Shown here: in pieces, positions 38,066 through 46,658 of the stretch
How the letters are laid out: every line of letters starts with the position of its first letter
Position numbering within the stretch: the first letter of the stretch is position 1
The notes under the pieces: generated by a model
Database searches by the model: none
What the model was told of the DNA's origin: nothing
Seen by the model: only the letters and a program-made list of their open reading frames with translations
Assembly: GCF_024580735.1 (NCBI RefSeq)
Contig: NZ_JANIJX010000008.1
Span: 57,573-121,572, forward strand
Reading direction: 5' to 3'
Source of the DNA: Brevibacterium moorei
Lineage (GTDB): Bacteria > Actinomycetota > Actinomycetes > Actinomycetales > Brevibacteriaceae
DNA length: 64,000 nt
Program-made: the position numbers and the translations under genes

Positions 38066-38110
38066 TCCGAACCCTCCGTCGCTAGAAGCCCCTCCGAATC
38101 ACCGCTCAAC

Positions 38111-38157
38111 GCACGCGATCGCGGCCGGTACGCCATGTACCGACCGCGATCGCGTGC
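38111..38157 (-). terminator. Hairpin terminator after doxX
   Basis: Arms 38111-38131 and 38137-38157 pair over 20 of 21 positions (one C-A mismatch) with a GCCAT loop. It lies about 40 bases past the doxX stop on the minus strand, upstream of the cas promoter region, and would insulate the cas operon. Confidence 0.75.
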
Positions 38158-38194
38158 CGTATGAAGGGCCTCGGCCCTGCACTCAGACCTGCCC

Positions 38195-38686
38195 TCAGCG
38201 CTTCCTGGCCAGAGCCCGGTCCAGGCCGAACCGGCCCGGGCCCACCGCGGCGATGGTCGCCGCGGCCAGGGCGATCATGGCGACCAGTTCCCAGCCGCCG
38301 CTCGAGACGATGATCCCCGCCCCGGCATGGACCAGGAAGAAAGCGCCAATCATGTCGAGCACGACCAGGAGTCCGACGATCGGCGTGAACAGCCCCAGGA
38401 TCATCAGTGCGCCGCCCACGTACTCCACGGCCAGGGCGAACACCAGTGCTAAGGCCGGGGCCGGCACGCCCATGCCCGCGAACATCTCGACACCGTCGCC
38501 GAAGCCCTGCATGCCCCACTTCTGGTAGCCGTGGGCGATGAGCACCACGCCCAGCAGGACTCGGGCGATGAGCAGAACCCAGTCCCGGACGGCGGTCGGC
38601 AGTGTGAAGAGCCTGCGGTCGGAATCCGCCGAGGTCCCGGCTGGACTGGTCTTGGTCGTTTCGGTCGGCATGCGGTCGGTGGACAT
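38195..38686 (-). CDS. DoxX family membrane protein
   Basis: The 163-residue protein has four membrane helices, starting with VLLIARVLLGVVLIAHGYQKW and including LALVFALAVEYVGGALMILG. The HGYQKWGMQGF segment and the Glu-containing helix two are typical of the DoxX family. These small proteins are linked to quinone- or thiol-dependent redox processes, but this one's role is unknown. The ATG at 38686 follows GAAGGAG. It is single and divergent from the deacetylase gene. Confidence 0.88.
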   Translation of the reverse strand: MSTDRMPTETTKTSPAGTSADSDRRLFTLPTAVRDWVLLIARVLLGVVLIAHGYQKWGMQGFGDGVEMFAGMGVPAPALALVFALAVEYVGGALMILGLFTPIVGLLVVLDMIGAFFLVHAGAGIIVSSGGWELVAMIALAAATIAAVGPGRFGLDRALARKR

Positions 38687-38871
38687 CGATGCTCCTTCGA
38701 GGATTGGGACCCGACGGCGGAGGTCTCCTGCTGTCGGATCGATGATTGCTGGTCCCGCAGACTCTAGGAGAAATAGTTGAGTTTTAAATTAATGCCCGGA
38801 TGGTATGGGCTGGGAGTCTGTGCACTCCCACCCCAGTTGAGACTCCTCACCGGCTGTGCGAGGATCGAAGG

Positions 38872-39843
38872 ATGAAGACCAGCCCCCGCTCTGTCGCACG
38901 CTCCGTTGAGCGCTCTGCAGCCCCTCGTCACCGCGCCACGCTCGCCAAGACCCTGACAGCATCGGCCCTGGCGGTGACGCTGGCACTGACCGGCTGCACC
39001 TCGGGCACCAGCTCGAATGAAAGCGGCAACGACGCTGCCAACGCGACGAACGGCACCGGCGGCGCCCAGGCCTCGGCCGCGGCGGAGCCCACCGAAACCC
39101 AGGACCCTACGGCCCTGAAGCCGGGCACCAACCACAGCTATGCGGCGGACGAGGCCGGCTACGTCTATAAGTCCAAGGACGTCCACGACTGGCTGTGGGG
39201 CGAGAAGAAGGAATCGAAGACCTACCCGAAGAAGAAGATCGCCTTCCTGACCTTCGACGACGGCCCCACGAACACCACCCCCAAAGTGCTCAAACAGCTG
39301 AAGAAGAATGACGTGCCCGCCACCTTCTTCGTCATCGGCGGAGAACTGGGTGTCGAGCGCAAGGGCAGCCCCGCCCACCTCAAAGACGAGATTGCCGCCG
39401 GCCACTCCGTCGCGATCCACAGCTACAGCCATAACTTCCACAAGCTCTACCCCGGCCGGGTCGCCAAGCCCAAGGCCATCGTCAAGGAATACGAGAAGAC
39501 CCTGGCCAATCTGCGTGAGGCCGTCGACCCCGAATTCAACACCCACACCTGGCGCTACCCCGGCGGCCACGGCTGGAACGGGATGAAGCCCGCGGACAAG
39601 GCTCTGAATGCCAAGGGCATGAACTGGATCGACTGGAACTCTGAGAACGGCGACGGCACGGATACTGCCTCCTCGACCGGATCCGGCCGCGCTCAGCGGG
39701 CCCTGTCCACGATCGGCACGGACACGCGCGTGGCCGTCATCCTGATGCACGACTACAAGGACAATGAGCCGACCGTCGATTCGATCACCCCGGTGGTCAA
39801 GCGCTTGAAGAAGCTGGGCTTCGAATTCGGCGTGATGGACTGA
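38872..39843 (+). CDS. Polysaccharide deacetylase lipoprotein (NodB fold)
   Basis: The start is the ATG at 38872 (MKTSPRSVARSVERS), preceded by GAGGATCGAAGG; an open frame upstream is not used. The 323 residues begin with a signal peptide and the lipobox ALTGCTSG, then a Ser/Asn/Ala-rich linker. The NodB domain shows IAFLTFDDGPTNTTP (metal Asp pair), HSYSHNFHKLY (His ligands), TWRYPGGHGWNG and VILMHDYK. It should deacetylate peptidoglycan or another surface glycan outside the membrane, which often raises lysozyme resistance. Confidence 0.9.
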   Translation: MKTSPRSVARSVERSAAPRHRATLAKTLTASALAVTLALTGCTSGTSSNESGNDAANATNGTGGAQASAAAEPTETQDPTALKPGTNHSYAADEAGYVYKSKDVHDWLWGEKKESKTYPKKKIAFLTFDDGPTNTTPKVLKQLKKNDVPATFFVIGGELGVERKGSPAHLKDEIAAGHSVAIHSYSHNFHKLYPGRVAKPKAIVKEYEKTLANLREAVDPEFNTHTWRYPGGHGWNGMKPADKALNAKGMNWIDWNSENGDGTDTASSTGSGRAQRALSTIGTDTRVAVILMHDYKDNEPTVDSITPVVKRLKKLGFEFGVMD

Positions 39844-39931
39844 GCTGTTGGATGGGGCCAAGGACTGAGGGAGCGGGCTGCGGTGATGGACTGGTGTGAC
39901 GCAGGTCAGTGCCGGGTGGTTGACTAGAGAT

Positions 39932-41542
39932 ATGCCCATTACGCGCAAAATCCTCGAAGTCGCAGACAGCACCCCCGATCTGCCCGCCATCGTCGGCCCT
40001 GCCCCAGGCGAGTCCCTGAGCTATGCGCAGCTCGTGACCGATTCCGCGCACATGTTCAAATCCGTGTCCATGCTGCATGCCGAACAGTCTGATCCCCCTG
40101 CCCCCGCTCCGGAAACCGGCGGCATCCCCATCACCGCCGTCAGCCTCAAATCCGCCTACCACTCCGCGCGCATCGTCGCGGGTCTGGCCGGCTTCCGCGC
40201 GGTCTCGGCAACGGTGGACCCGCGCTGGCCCATGGAGCACCAGGTCCACGTCATCACCTCGACGGGAATCGGCCTGGTCATCACGGACAGCCCCGACCTG
40301 CCCGCGGCCCTGGCCAACGCCGGATGGACCGGCACTGCGATCAGCCTCAAGGAATTCCACTCCCACGAATCCCAGTGGGTCGACGGATTCGACGACCTGG
40401 CCCAGCCCACGGTGCGCGACGGCGCCGAGCCCTTCCTCATGCTCTTCTCCTCCGGCACCACCTCGGCGCCCAAGGCCTTCCTGAAGACCAGAGAACAGTA
40501 TCGCAACAACTTCGCCGTGTCCTCGGCGTATCTGGAACCGGACCCACAGGTGCAGACCCTGGCACCCGGTCCCATGTCCTACAGCCTGACGCTCTACGCG
40601 CTGATCGAATGCCTGGCCTCGGGCGGCAGCATCCACGTGGCCGACGAATTCGCACCGATCGAAATCGGCACGCGGATCGCCCAGGAGAAGATCTCCCGGA
40701 TCGTCGCAGTCCCCGCCGTGGTCCAGGGCCTGGCCGCCGCCGCTCTGCGCGACCCTGAGCGCTTCACCAGCGTCAACCTCATGGTGGTGGGCGGGGCGAA
40801 CCTGTCCGCCCGCACCCGCGACCTGGTGGGCGCAGTGCTGCCCGACGCCCGCCTCGTCAGCTATTACGGCGCTGCCGAACTGGGCTTCATCGGTGACTCC
40901 CGCGACGGCGACGGCACGCTCATCAGCATCTACGACGGCATCAAGGTGCAGATCCGCGATCCCAAACTGGCCCTGAGCGACGGCCCCGCAGCGGTCCTGC
41001 CGGACGGGGAACTGGGCGAGATCTGGATCTCCGGCGGCGCCGTGTCCGACGGCTACGTCTCCTCGACCAGCTCCGAACACCTGCGCGACGCCGCCGGCTG
41101 GGGCACCGTGCACGATATGGGCCGGATCGTCGACGGCAAGATCAGCCTGGCCGGGCGCGCCGGCGACATCATCGCCACCGGCGGCCACAAGGTGTCCCTG
41201 CCGGAAGTCGAGCGGGCCTTCGAAACCCTGGCAGGCCTCAACACAGTGTGCGCGGTCGCCCTGCCGAGTGAGTCCCTGGGTCAGATCGTGGCCCTGGCGA
41301 TCGAGGAACGCGTGTCCCACTCCAAGGTCGGCAAGTCCTCGACCTTCCCCTCGAAGTCCGAGCTCATCATGCACGCGCGCGCCAACCTGGCCCCGCAGTT
41401 CGTACCGCGCCGCTGGTACAAGATCGACAAACTGCCGCGCACCGTGGGCGGCAAGATCCGCCGCGGCGCCACCGCCGAACTCATCGTGCTGGCCGAATCC
41501 GGCGGCCACGATGCCGACCAGCTGGGGGTGCAGCGGATTTGA
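39932..41542 (+). CDS. AMP-dependent acyl-CoA synthetase/ligase
   Basis: I used the ATG at 39932 (MPITRKILEVADSTPDLPA); a GTG at 39896 would add 12 residues. The 536-residue adenylating enzyme has the P-loop LMLFSSGTTSAPKAF, YYGAAELGF (A5), GRAGDIIATGGHKV (A8 hinge) and PRTVGGKIRRG with the A10 Lys. The acid substrate is not predictable. The stop overlaps the TTG start of the ketosynthase gene, which, with the dehydrogenase-like gene behind it, makes a three-gene operon. Confidence 0.88.
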   Translation: MPITRKILEVADSTPDLPAIVGPAPGESLSYAQLVTDSAHMFKSVSMLHAEQSDPPAPAPETGGIPITAVSLKSAYHSARIVAGLAGFRAVSATVDPRWPMEHQVHVITSTGIGLVITDSPDLPAALANAGWTGTAISLKEFHSHESQWVDGFDDLAQPTVRDGAEPFLMLFSSGTTSAPKAFLKTREQYRNNFAVSSAYLEPDPQVQTLAPGPMSYSLTLYALIECLASGGSIHVADEFAPIEIGTRIAQEKISRIVAVPAVVQGLAAAALRDPERFTSVNLMVVGGANLSARTRDLVGAVLPDARLVSYYGAAELGFIGDSRDGDGTLISIYDGIKVQIRDPKLALSDGPAAVLPDGELGEIWISGGAVSDGYVSSTSSEHLRDAAGWGTVHDMGRIVDGKISLAGRAGDIIATGGHKVSLPEVERAFETLAGLNTVCAVALPSESLGQIVALAIEERVSHSKVGKSSTFPSKSELIMHARANLAPQFVPRRWYKIDKLPRTVGGKIRRGATAELIVLAESGGHDADQLGVQRI

Positions 41543-42888
41543 GCGAACTCCGCGAAGTCGTCGTCACGGGCCTGGGGGCCATCACCCCCTCGGGCACGAC
41601 CCCCGGTGCACTGTGGGACGCCGTGCGCTCCGGCCGCAGCGCGATCACCCGTCTGGACGACGATCCGGAATTCGCGGATCTGGCCGTGCGGATCGGCGGC
41701 CGGGTCACCGGCTTCGACGCCGAGGCCGTGCTCACCCGCCAGCAGGCCCGCCGGGTGGACGCCGTGGTCGCCTGGGCCGTGGCCGCCGGTGACCAGGCCC
41801 TGGCACAGGCCCTTTCGCGGGCCCTGGGCCCGGGCGATCGCCTGAGCTCGAAAGCGTCGGACGGCGCCGCCGAGGCCCCGTCCGGGTATGCGCCGCTGGG
41901 CCCCAAACCAGCCCTGGACCTGCCCTGGGACCCACCGCGCATCCAGGTCACGGTGGGCACCGGCTCCGGCCCCGTACGCGCCATGCAACAGGCCACCCGA
42001 CTCCTCGACGCCGAAGGCCCGCGCCGCGTGCCGCTGAGCCTGGCAATGCACGGCGCCCCCGATTCCGCCGCCGCCGTCATCAGCCAGCGCCACGGAATCC
42101 AGGGCCCGGCGGACTCGGTCAGTGCCACCTGCGCATCGGGAACGGTGGCCCTGGGCCGGGCGCTGCGCACCATCCGCCACGGCTACGCCGACGCTGTGCT
42201 GGTCGTGGGCATGGAGGACTGCCTGGGCCCGGTCAACCTGTCATCGAACGCGAACCTGCGGGCCCTGGCCAGCGGCTGCGAGGACGACCCCGCCGCCGCC
42301 AGCCGGCCCTTCGCCGCAAACCGCCGGGGCTTCGTCATGAGCCAGGGAGCTGCCGCAATCCTGGTGGAATCCGCCTCATCCGCAGCCTCCCGCGGCGCCC
42401 GCGCCCTGGCCCGGATCACCGGCTTCGGCGACAGCTCGGACGCCTTCCACCCGACGGCCCCGCACCCCGACGGCCGGGGTGCGGCCCAGGCGATGCACCG
42501 TGCCCTCGCCGATGCCGGCCTGGCACCCGCGGCAATCGGGCACATCAACGCGCACGGGACCTCGACCGCGGCCGGGGACTCCGCAGAACTGGCCGCCGTG
42601 ACCACCGTGTTCGGGACAGATGCACCGCCGATCAGCGCGACCAAGTCCTCGACCGGCCATCTGCTGGGCGCCGGCGGCGTGGTCGAGGCGATCATCGCCA
42701 TCGCCACCCTGGAAGACCAGCTGCTGCCGCCGACGATCAACCTGGCCAAGCCCGATCCCGCCTTCGCGGATTTCGACCTGGTCACCGCGGCCCGGCGCGT
42801 CGAGCACCTGGACCATGTGCTGTCGAACTCCTTCGGCTTCGGCGGGCACAACGCCTCGCTCGTGGTCTCGCGAATGCAGCCTGAGTGA
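41539..42888 (+). CDS. Beta-ketoacyl synthase (FabF/KAS II type)
   Basis: The 449-residue protein is read from a TTG at 41539 that overlaps the ligase stop. It has the thiolase-fold Cys-His-His triad: SVSATCASGTVALG (Cys198), NAHGTSTAAGD (His339) and KSSTGHLLGAGG (His374), plus NSFGFGGHNASLV near the end. It condenses acyl units by decarboxylative Claisen reaction, normally on acyl carrier protein. No carrier-protein gene is nearby. Being a lone KS between a ligase and an acyl-CoA-dehydrogenase-like gene argues for a specialised lipid or metabolite rather than housekeeping fatty-acid synthesis. Confidence 0.88.
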   Translation: MSELREVVVTGLGAITPSGTTPGALWDAVRSGRSAITRLDDDPEFADLAVRIGGRVTGFDAEAVLTRQQARRVDAVVAWAVAAGDQALAQALSRALGPGDRLSSKASDGAAEAPSGYAPLGPKPALDLPWDPPRIQVTVGTGSGPVRAMQQATRLLDAEGPRRVPLSLAMHGAPDSAAAVISQRHGIQGPADSVSATCASGTVALGRALRTIRHGYADAVLVVGMEDCLGPVNLSSNANLRALASGCEDDPAAASRPFAANRRGFVMSQGAAAILVESASSAASRGARALARITGFGDSSDAFHPTAPHPDGRGAAQAMHRALADAGLAPAAIGHINAHGTSTAAGDSAELAAVTTVFGTDAPPISATKSSTGHLLGAGGVVEAIIAIATLEDQLLPPTINLAKPDPAFADFDLVTAARRVEHLDHVLSNSFGFGGHNASLVVSRMQPE

Positions 42889-42956
42889 GAGTGCAGCGTG
42901 AGCGAACCCCGACCGCCACATCCCCGATCAAACCCCTCAACAGTGAAGGAAACGCC

Positions 42957-44186
42957 ATGACCGACCGCGAAGCCCGCCACGCGGAACTCGCCGAAACCTA
43001 CCTGCCCGACGAGCTGCTGGAGACCCTGCGCTCGCGCGCTGCGGACTACGACGCGCAGAACACCTTCTTCTTCGCCGACCTGGACGACCTGCGGGCCCAG
43101 GGCTATCTGACCCTGTTCGTGCCGGAGGAATTCGGCGGTCCCGGCCTGAGCCTCAACCAGGTGGCGCGCCTGCAGACCCGCCTGGCCACCGCCGCGCCCG
43201 GCACCGCCCTGGCCATCAACATGCACCTCATGTGCACGGGCGTGGCCCATGCGCTGCGGGCCCGCGGCGATCACTCCCTGGACTGGGTGCTGCAGGATGC
43301 GGCCGCCGGCGAGGTCTTCGCCTTCGGCATCAGCGAACCGGCCAACGACTGGGTGCTCCAGGGCGCCAATACGCGCGCAGTCCCCATCACCGAAGGCCCG
43401 GACGAAGGCGGCTATGCGCTGTCGGGCGTGAAGATCTTCACCTCGCTGTCGCCGGCCTGGACACGGCTGATCGTCCATGCGACCGACGACTCCAGCCCGG
43501 ACGATCCGCGCTTGGTCTACGGCTTCCTGGACCGCCCCGGAGCGCTGGGCGGCAAGCTGTCCGGCACCGCGGACTCCCTGCCGGGTGTGACGACCTCGGA
43601 CGATTGGGACGTGTTGGGTATGCGCGCCTCGCAGTCGCGCGCCACCATCCTCGACGGCGCCGTGATGCGCCCCGACCGGATCGCGCGGACCATGGAGCCG
43701 GGACAGGCCGCCGCCAAGGACCTGCTGGTCTTCGGGATCACCGTGAACTTCCAACTGCTCATCGCCTCGGTCTACGCCGGGGTGGCCCGCCGCGGCCTGG
43801 AACTGGGCGCGGCGGCGCTGCGCCGTCGCAAGTCCGCCAAGGGCGGCACCACTCTGGCCGAGGTCGGGGAATGGCGGGTGCGCCTGGCCGATGCCGCGAT
43901 GGCCCAGATGCCGGTGAATGCGCAGATCGATGCCTATACGCGCGACTTCGACGAACTGACCGACCACGGGGCGGGCTGGCCGCAGCGCCTGCTGACCGCG
44001 CGGATCAACGCCGGCACCCAGGCCCGCCGGGCCACGGAGACCGCGCTGATCTTGGGCGGTGGCGCCTCGTTCAACGCCTCCGGCGAGGCCGCGCGCCTGT
44101 ACCGGGACGCCGCAGCCGGGATCTTCCACCCGGCCCCGGAGGATTCGGCCCGCGCGCTCTTCGCCGCAGCCTGGCTCGACGACTGA
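42957..44186 (+). CDS. Acyl-CoA dehydrogenase-like flavoprotein with atypical active site
   Basis: The ATG at 42957 (MTDREARHAELAETY) follows GAAGGA; the protein is 409 residues. It has the three-domain ACAD layout: FVPEEFGGPGLSLNQVARLQ, FAFGISEPANDW, KIFTSLSPAW and WDVLGMRASQSRATILDG. The C-terminal flavin loop reads AAAGIFHPAPEDSAR, where ordinary dehydrogenases have a Glu-Gly-Thr catalytic motif. It may dehydrogenate an unusual acyl chain or act like DszC-type flavin monooxygenases. It closes the ligase-ketosynthase operon after a 68-base gap and converges on the monooxygenase gene. Confidence 0.82.
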   Translation: MTDREARHAELAETYLPDELLETLRSRAADYDAQNTFFFADLDDLRAQGYLTLFVPEEFGGPGLSLNQVARLQTRLATAAPGTALAINMHLMCTGVAHALRARGDHSLDWVLQDAAAGEVFAFGISEPANDWVLQGANTRAVPITEGPDEGGYALSGVKIFTSLSPAWTRLIVHATDDSSPDDPRLVYGFLDRPGALGGKLSGTADSLPGVTTSDDWDVLGMRASQSRATILDGAVMRPDRIARTMEPGQAAAKDLLVFGITVNFQLLIASVYAGVARRGLELGAAALRRRKSAKGGTTLAEVGEWRVRLADAAMAQMPVNAQIDAYTRDFDELTDHGAGWPQRLLTARINAGTQARRATETALILGGGASFNASGEAARLYRDAAAGIFHPAPEDSARALFAAAWLDD

Positions 44187-44204
44187 GCGCTGAACTCTGC
44201 CGGC

Positions 44205-45857
44205 TCAGTCGGCAGCGGCTCGGGCCCTGCGCGCCCGCACCCGCGCCGGCCCCAGCCGCAGATGGGGTTCGGCCGTGGGATCCCCGCGCAGGATCCGCCT
44301 GTCGTCCGTGTAGTCCTCGGGCACTGACCACGGGAATTCCAGCCCGGCCCGCGGCATCAGATCCTGTGCCCGCTGCACATAGCCGGCGGCGAAGGTGTTC
44401 ATCGGGGTCAACTCGGCACCTGCGGTCGGCGCATCGGGCACCGCTACATCGGCCCCGCGTTCGTCCATCGCCGCCAACAGGCGCAGCCAATAGCGGCACA
44501 GCGGCCCCAGCTTGAGCGTCCACGAATTGTTCAAATACCCCATGGCGAACAAGAAGTTCGGCACCCCGCTGAGCATGCAGCCGCGGTAGACGACGGTTGC
44601 GGGCAGATCCACGTCCTGCCCGTCGACGCTCATCCGGATCCCGCCGAACTGCAGGAGTTCGAGTCCGGTCGCCGTGATGATGATGTCGGCCGGCAACACC
44701 CTCCCGGAGGATAGCCGGATGCCCTCGGGGACGAAGGTCTCGATCGTGTCGGTGACGACATCGGCGGCGCCGGCGCTGATCGCCTGGAACATATCGGCGC
44801 CCGGCACGAAGCACAGCCGTTGCTCCCACGGGTTGTAATCGGGGCTGAAGTGCTCATCGATCGGATAGTCATCCGGCAGGGCCTCGGCATTGGCCGCGCG
44901 GATATAGGCGCGCATCTCATCTGGATGGTCCTGGGCGTTGCGCCACACCATGCGCTGGGTGACGATGTGCCGGTAGCGCGTCGCCTTGGCAGCCAGCGGC
45001 GCGGGCAGCCAGCGCTGCAGGCGGACGTCGGCGGGGTCCTCGGTCATGGTCGGCAGGACGAAGGCGGGGGAGCGCTGCAGCATCGTCACGTGCGCGGCCG
45101 CCCCGGCGCGCTCGCCCGCAGCACCACCGTCCGTGCCCACCGTGCTCGCACCCGTCGGGCCGGTGGCACCTGCCGGGCCCGTGGCACCTGCCGCAGCTGC
45201 GTCATCCCCGGCCGAGGCCTCGGCCCCGGTATCCGCGCTGTAGCCGGCCAGGGCGGGTACCAGGGTGACGGCGGTGGCGCCGCTGCCGATCACCACGACC
45301 CGCTTGTCCGCGTAGTCCAAGTCCTCCGGCCAGTCCTGCGGATGGACGATGGTGCCGGAGAAATCGTCCTGGCCGTTGAAGACCGGCGTGTGCCCGCGGT
45401 CGTGGTCGTAGTAGCCGGAGGCGCTGACGAACCAGCGGGCGGTGACCGTGATGGTCTGCCCGGCGCGTTCGGCGGTGATGGTCCAGCGCGCGCTTTCGGA
45501 ATCCCAGTCGGCCGCCAGCACCTTGGTGTTGTAGACGATGTGCTCGTCGATGCCGTATTCGGCGGCGGTGTCGCGGATGTAGCTGCGGATCAGCCCGCCG
45601 GCGGCGATCGCATTGGACCGGCTCCAGGGCCGGAACTCGTAGCCGAAGGTGAACAGGTCGGAATCCGAGCGGATGCCGGGATAGCGGAATTTGTCCCAGG
45701 TTCCCCCGGATTCCGCCCGTGCCTCGAGGATCAGGAAGTCGTCTTGGGGGCGCTCACGGGTCAGATAGCAGGCAGTGCCGATCCCGGACAGGCCGGCGCC
45801 GACGATGAGGACGTCGACGGAAACGGGGATGGGGACAACGTCATTGTTGTGAGTCAT
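44205..45857 (-). CDS. Baeyer-Villiger type flavin monooxygenase, EthA-like
   Basis: The 550-residue enzyme has an FAD Rossmann motif VLIVGAGLSGIGTA (residues 17-30), GGTWDKFRYPGIRSDSD, the BVMO fingerprint FSGTIVHPQDWPEDLDY (F-x-G-x3-H-x3-W-P) and a second NADPH Rossmann motif VVVIGSGATAVTLVPALA. It closely matches the mycobacterial ethionamide-activating enzyme EthA along its length, from memory of that family. A low-complexity insertion of about 45 residues (about 206-255, with repeated GATGP) separates PALA from HVTMLQRSP, where EthA has only a few residues. BVMOs insert oxygen beside ketones using NADPH and O2. No EthR-like repressor is adjacent. Confidence 0.9.
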   Translation of the reverse strand: MTHNNDVVPIPVSVDVLIVGAGLSGIGTACYLTRERPQDDFLILEARAESGGTWDKFRYPGIRSDSDLFTFGYEFRPWSRSNAIAAGGLIRSYIRDTAAEYGIDEHIVYNTKVLAADWDSESARWTITAERAGQTITVTARWFVSASGYYDHDRGHTPVFNGQDDFSGTIVHPQDWPEDLDYADKRVVVIGSGATAVTLVPALAGYSADTGAEASAGDDAAAAGATGPAGATGPTGASTVGTDGGAAGERAGAAAHVTMLQRSPAFVLPTMTEDPADVRLQRWLPAPLAAKATRYRHIVTQRMVWRNAQDHPDEMRAYIRAANAEALPDDYPIDEHFSPDYNPWEQRLCFVPGADMFQAISAGAADVVTDTIETFVPEGIRLSSGRVLPADIIITATGLELLQFGGIRMSVDGQDVDLPATVVYRGCMLSGVPNFLFAMGYLNNSWTLKLGPLCRYWLRLLAAMDERGADVAVPDAPTAGAELTPMNTFAAGYVQRAQDLMPRAGLEFPWSVPEDYTDDRRILRGDPTAEPHLRLGPARVRARRARAAAD

Positions 45858-45883
45858 CTCACGATTGTATCCGGTGTTCGGGG

Positions 45884-45947
45884 GCCGCCGCCCGGCCGGA
45901 CCGGGCTGGACCGGGCTGGGCCATACCGGCCCGGCCCGGGCGGCGGC
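45884..45947 (-). terminator. GC-rich hairpin after the small lipoprotein gene
   Basis: Arms GCCGCCGCCCGG (45884-45895) and its complement (45936-45947) form a perfect 12-bp stem. The loop carries a tandem copy of GGACCGGGCT. It starts six bases past the lipoprotein stop on the minus strand and is a likely terminator. Confidence 0.65.
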
Positions 45948-45952
45948 TGCGC

Positions 45953-46528
45953 TCAGTCCTTGTACTCCACCGGAGTGCGCGGGGTGTACTCCGAGCGGTC
46001 GGTGTCCACGGTCAGGGTGACGGAGGAGTCCCGGTTGGGCACGCAGAAGCCGATGGTCTTCGACTTCTTCTCCCCGGGCTCCATCGGGTCGATGTCCTGC
46101 AGCCCGTTGATCTTGTGGTCCTCATCGTGGGTGTCGGTCACCTCGGTGGCGGTGTCGTCGAGCCCATCGGAGTTCTCGTAGGTCAGGCTGTAGGTCGTGT
46201 CCTCGGCCGCATCGTAATCATCGTCCGTGTCGTTGACATAGGTCAGCTTGTACAGGCGGACCGGATCGCCGGTATGGCAGTCATCGGCCTTGCCCTTCTT
46301 GTGCAGCTTCTCGGTGCCGTTCGTCTTCACCGTCAGTTTGAGCCCATCGTCGAATTCGACCGTGTCGCCGAACTTCGCCTTGTGGTCATCGCCGCGCGAG
46401 ACCGTGGGTGCGGGGGTCAGGTCGTCTCCGGTCTTCGTCGGTGAGGTGCCGGTACCGCAACCGGATAGGACGAGTGCCAGGAGGCCCGTGGCGGCGAGGG
46501 GGAGGACTGACAGAGCGGACTTCTTCAA
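45953..46528 (-). CDS. Small lipoprotein, DUF4352-like beta-sandwich
   Basis: The frame is open far upstream, but the signal peptide starts at the TTG at 46528 (read as Met, then KKSALSVLPLAATGLLALVL), with AGGAG eight bases before it, giving 191 residues. The lipobox LVLSGCGTG predicts a lipoprotein. The mature part is acidic, with KFGDTVEFDDGLKLTVKTNG, two Cys (DDCHTGDP and IGFCVPN) that could pair, and many Asp residues. It resembles telokin-like DUF4352 lipoproteins of actinobacteria. The function is unknown. Confidence 0.75.
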   Translation of the reverse strand: MKKSALSVLPLAATGLLALVLSGCGTGTSPTKTGDDLTPAPTVSRGDDHKAKFGDTVEFDDGLKLTVKTNGTEKLHKKGKADDCHTGDPVRLYKLTYVNDTDDDYDAAEDTTYSLTYENSDGLDDTATEVTDTHDEDHKINGLQDIDPMEPGEKKSKTIGFCVPNRDSSVTLTVDTDRSEYTPRTPVEYKD

Positions 46529-46563
46529 ACCGGCTGACTCCTGATAGCAGATGATACGCAGAT

Positions 46564-46611
46564 GGGGTTCGATACAGAACTGTATTTCAATACAGAAGTG
46601 TATCGAACCCC
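46564..46611. promoter_or_regulatory. Hairpin containing two tandem ATACA-N4-TGTAT palindromes
   Basis: GGGGTTCGATACA (46564-46576) pairs perfectly with 46599-46611. Inside are two tandem imperfect palindromes, ATACA-GAAC-TGTAT (46572-46585) and ATACA-GAAG-TGTAT (46590-46603), 18 bases apart. It lies 36 bases upstream of the lipoprotein start and 48 bases past the kynureninase stop, so it could be an operator, a terminator or both. Confidence 0.55.
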
Positions 46612-46658
46612 GAGTGCTAAGCGGAATCCCGGGTTCGCCGGGTGGTCTGGCCGGCGCC

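Noticed and set aside
38764..41509. Large minus-strand frames opposite the deacetylase and ligase genes
   Set aside because: Shadow frames; the plus-strand products carry complete catalytic motifs.
42889..42956. Possible small carrier-protein gene between the ketosynthase and dehydrogenase-like genes
   Set aside because: The gap is only 68 bases, too short for an acyl carrier protein, and no DSL motif is present nearby.
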